From contig JAFMJK010000121.1 in NCBI GenBank assembly GCA_017853515.1, positions 1 through 6,890 on the forward strand: DNA of 6,890 nt. The letters are read 5' to 3'. The notes under the pieces were generated by a model. It was given only the letters and a program-made list of their open reading frames with translations. It did not search any database and had not been told where the DNA came from. Both the position numbers and the translations under genes were made by a program. This stretch comes from Chthoniobacterales bacterium (GTDB lineage Bacteria; Verrucomicrobiota; Verrucomicrobiia; Chthoniobacterales; JACTMZ01). Shown piece after piece: positions 6,021-6,890 of this stretch (position 1 is the first letter of the stretch; each line of letters starts with the position of its first letter).

Positions 6021-6701
6021 ATGAAACTGACCTATTACGGGCACGCTTGTTTCGGGGTCGAGGTGGGCGGTTGCCATCTGCTCTTCGATCCTTTCATCAC
6101 ACCCAACCCCAAGGCCGCGAAGATCGACGCGAAGAAAATCCCCGCGGATTACATCCTGATTTCGCACGGGCATTTCGACCATGTGGCCGACGCGGCGGAC
6201 ATCGCCAAGCGCACCGGTGCCACGGTCATCGCCAACTGGGAGGTAGCCGACTGGCTCGGCAAGCAGGGCGTGGAGAAAACGCACCCCATGAACATCGGCG
6301 GGGGTTTCAATTTTCCTTTCGGCCGGGTCAAGATGACCAACGCTGTCCACTCGAGCAGCCTCCCCGACGGCACCTACGGCGGCAATGCCGGGGGATTCCT
6401 CGTCGAGACGAGGCAGGGGAATTTTTACTACTCCGGCGACACCGCCCTCACTCCCAGCATGAAACTGATCGGAGAGAGTGCCTCTCTCAAATTCGCCGTG
6501 CTCTGCGTCGGCGACAACTTCACCATGGGTCCGGAGGATGCAGCGCGCGCGGCCGACTTCATCGAGGCCCGCGATGTTGTCGGCGTGCATTACGACACGT
6601 TTCCCCCGATCGAGATCGACCACCACGACGCGATCCGGGAGTTCACCGACCGCGGAGCGGTGCTCCATCTGCTCGAAATCGGCGCCTCCAAGGAATTCTG
6701 A
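6021..6701 (+). CDS. Metal-dependent hydrolase, metallo-beta-lactamase fold (UPF0173 / YtkL-like)
   Basis: A complete 226-residue protein, typical length for the UPF0173 group. It starts MKLTYYGHACFGVE, the family's usual N-terminus, and has the metal-binding motif SHGHFDHV (H49, H51, D53, H54), a third histidine in AVHSSS (H110), the bridging Asp in YSGDTAL (D140) and the last His in GVHYDTFPPI (H190). A full two-metal site is therefore present. It is probably a cytosolic hydrolase; no substrate is established for the group, and it should not be read as an antibiotic resistance enzyme. The frame remains open upstream to 5889, but that would run antisense through the symporter gene, so the ATG at 6021 is chosen. 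The 20 nt before it, ending CTTCTCTTCC, hold no Shine-Dalgarno sequence, so it may be leaderless or use another initiation mode. It is transcribed away from the symporter and followed by a palindrome. Confidence 0.95.
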   Translation: MKLTYYGHACFGVEVGGCHLLFDPFITPNPKAAKIDAKKIPADYILISHGHFDHVADAADIAKRTGATVIANWEVADWLGKQGVEKTHPMNIGGGFNFPFGRVKMTNAVHSSSLPDGTYGGNAGGFLVETRQGNFYYSGDTALTPSMKLIGESASLKFAVLCVGDNFTMGPEDAARAADFIEARDVVGVHYDTFPPIEIDHHDAIREFTDRGAVLHLLEIGASKEF

Positions 6702-6745
6702 CTCATCCGACGCCCCAAGGGTTCGGACCTACCAACTTCAATCCC

Positions 6746-6814
6746 GGTAGGGCCCGCTGGCTCAGCGGGCCGGGGACAAATGGTGTGCGGACGGCTGGGC
6801 CAGCCGTCCCTACC
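6746..6814. repeat. 69-bp composite palindrome bounded by GGTAGGG / CCCTACC
   Basis: GGTAGGG (6746-6752) and CCCTACC (6808-6814) are perfect inverted ends. Inside sit two separate strong hairpins: GGCCCGCTG / CAGCGGGCC (6751-6759 with 6763-6771, 3-nt loop) and GGACGGCTGG / CCAGCCGTCC (6789-6798 with 6800-6809, 1-nt centre). They are joined by a 17-nt A-containing linker. The outer arms overlap the hairpin stems by a base or two, so the element can fold as a cross or as two stems. It starts 44 nt after the hydrolase stop. It may work as a terminator-like barrier, though no U-run follows either stem. The modular build suggests a mobile or dispersed extragenic repeat. Confidence 0.8.
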
Positions 6815-6853
6815 AGCCGACGCTAAAAGTGCGACGCCGCGGCGACATTGGTA

Positions 6854-6890
6854 TTACTCCTCGGTCAGCACGCCGTCGGCCACCAACCCA
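6854..6890 (-). CDS. Possible C-terminal end of an unidentified gene
   Basis: Read on the reverse strand, the last 37 bases encode GLVADGVLTEE followed by TAA (complement of 6854-6856). The residue make-up looks protein-like, and the palindrome to its left would then separate two convergent genes, as the 3894-3961 element does. Eleven codons are too few to assign a family, and the open frame may be chance. Confidence 0.35.
   Translation of the reverse strand, partial: GLVADGVLTEE

Noticed and set aside
5946..6668. Reverse-strand 240-codon ORF opposite the MBL-fold hydrolase
   Set aside because: Antisense shadow of a well-conserved gene. Only its last 18 codons are considered separately, as a possible leader ORF.
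6021..6701. Reading the MBL-fold gene as a beta-lactamase resistance gene
   Set aside because: The N-terminus, length and GVHYDTFPPI motif place it in the UPF0173 hydrolase group, which is not linked to beta-lactam resistance; there is no signal peptide.

Overview
This is a compact, GC-rich bacterial chromosomal window with eight recognisable protein genes, two of uncertain status, and two dense extragenic palindromes. GTG start codons, tiny gene overlaps and GC-rich composite palindromes between genes would fit a Verrucomicrobiota-like (perhaps Opitutae-type) genome. That is an inference from style, not proof; no rRNA or marker gene is present. I see no tRNA, rRNA, CRISPR array, transposase, phage gene or antibiotic-resistance gene.

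Left half (1-3840, + strand): a tightly packed five-gene run. It begins with the 3' part of sppA (signal peptide peptidase). Then come a CPBP/CAAX-type membrane protease, thiL (thiamine-monophosphate kinase), a HAD-IA phosphatase and bioB (biotin synthase). Every gene overlaps the next (7, 4, 4 and 10 bp), and three of the four internal starts are GTG, so the set is almost surely one translationally coupled operon. It joins membrane protein turnover to steps in making two cofactors, thiamine diphosphate and biotin. None of the other thi or bio genes is in view.

Middle (3841-3991): the gap between convergent bioB and the reverse-strand deacetylase gene. It holds a small hairpin and a 68-bp imperfect palindrome (3894-3961) that can fold in two mutually exclusive ways.

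Right-centre (3992-5949, - strand): a two-gene operon of a BASS-family sodium symporter followed by a histone-deacetylase/acetylpolyamine-amidohydrolase family enzyme, overlapping by GTGA. The enzyme appears to carry an N-terminal export or lipoprotein signal, which is unusual for this family. A possible 18-codon leader ORF with a good Shine-Dalgarno sequence ends in an ATGA overlap with the symporter start.

Right end (5950-6890): a 71-bp divergent intergenic region with a 7-bp inverted repeat, then a UPF0173-type metallo-beta-lactamase-fold hydrolase on the + strand. After it comes a 69-bp composite palindrome bounded by GGTAGGG/CCCTACC. The last 37 bases may be the 3' end of another reverse-strand gene.

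Most genes belong to known families. The less ordinary points are the two palindromic elements, the apparently exported deacetylase coupled to a symporter, and the possible leader ORF. I do not see convincing evidence of a wholly new system.
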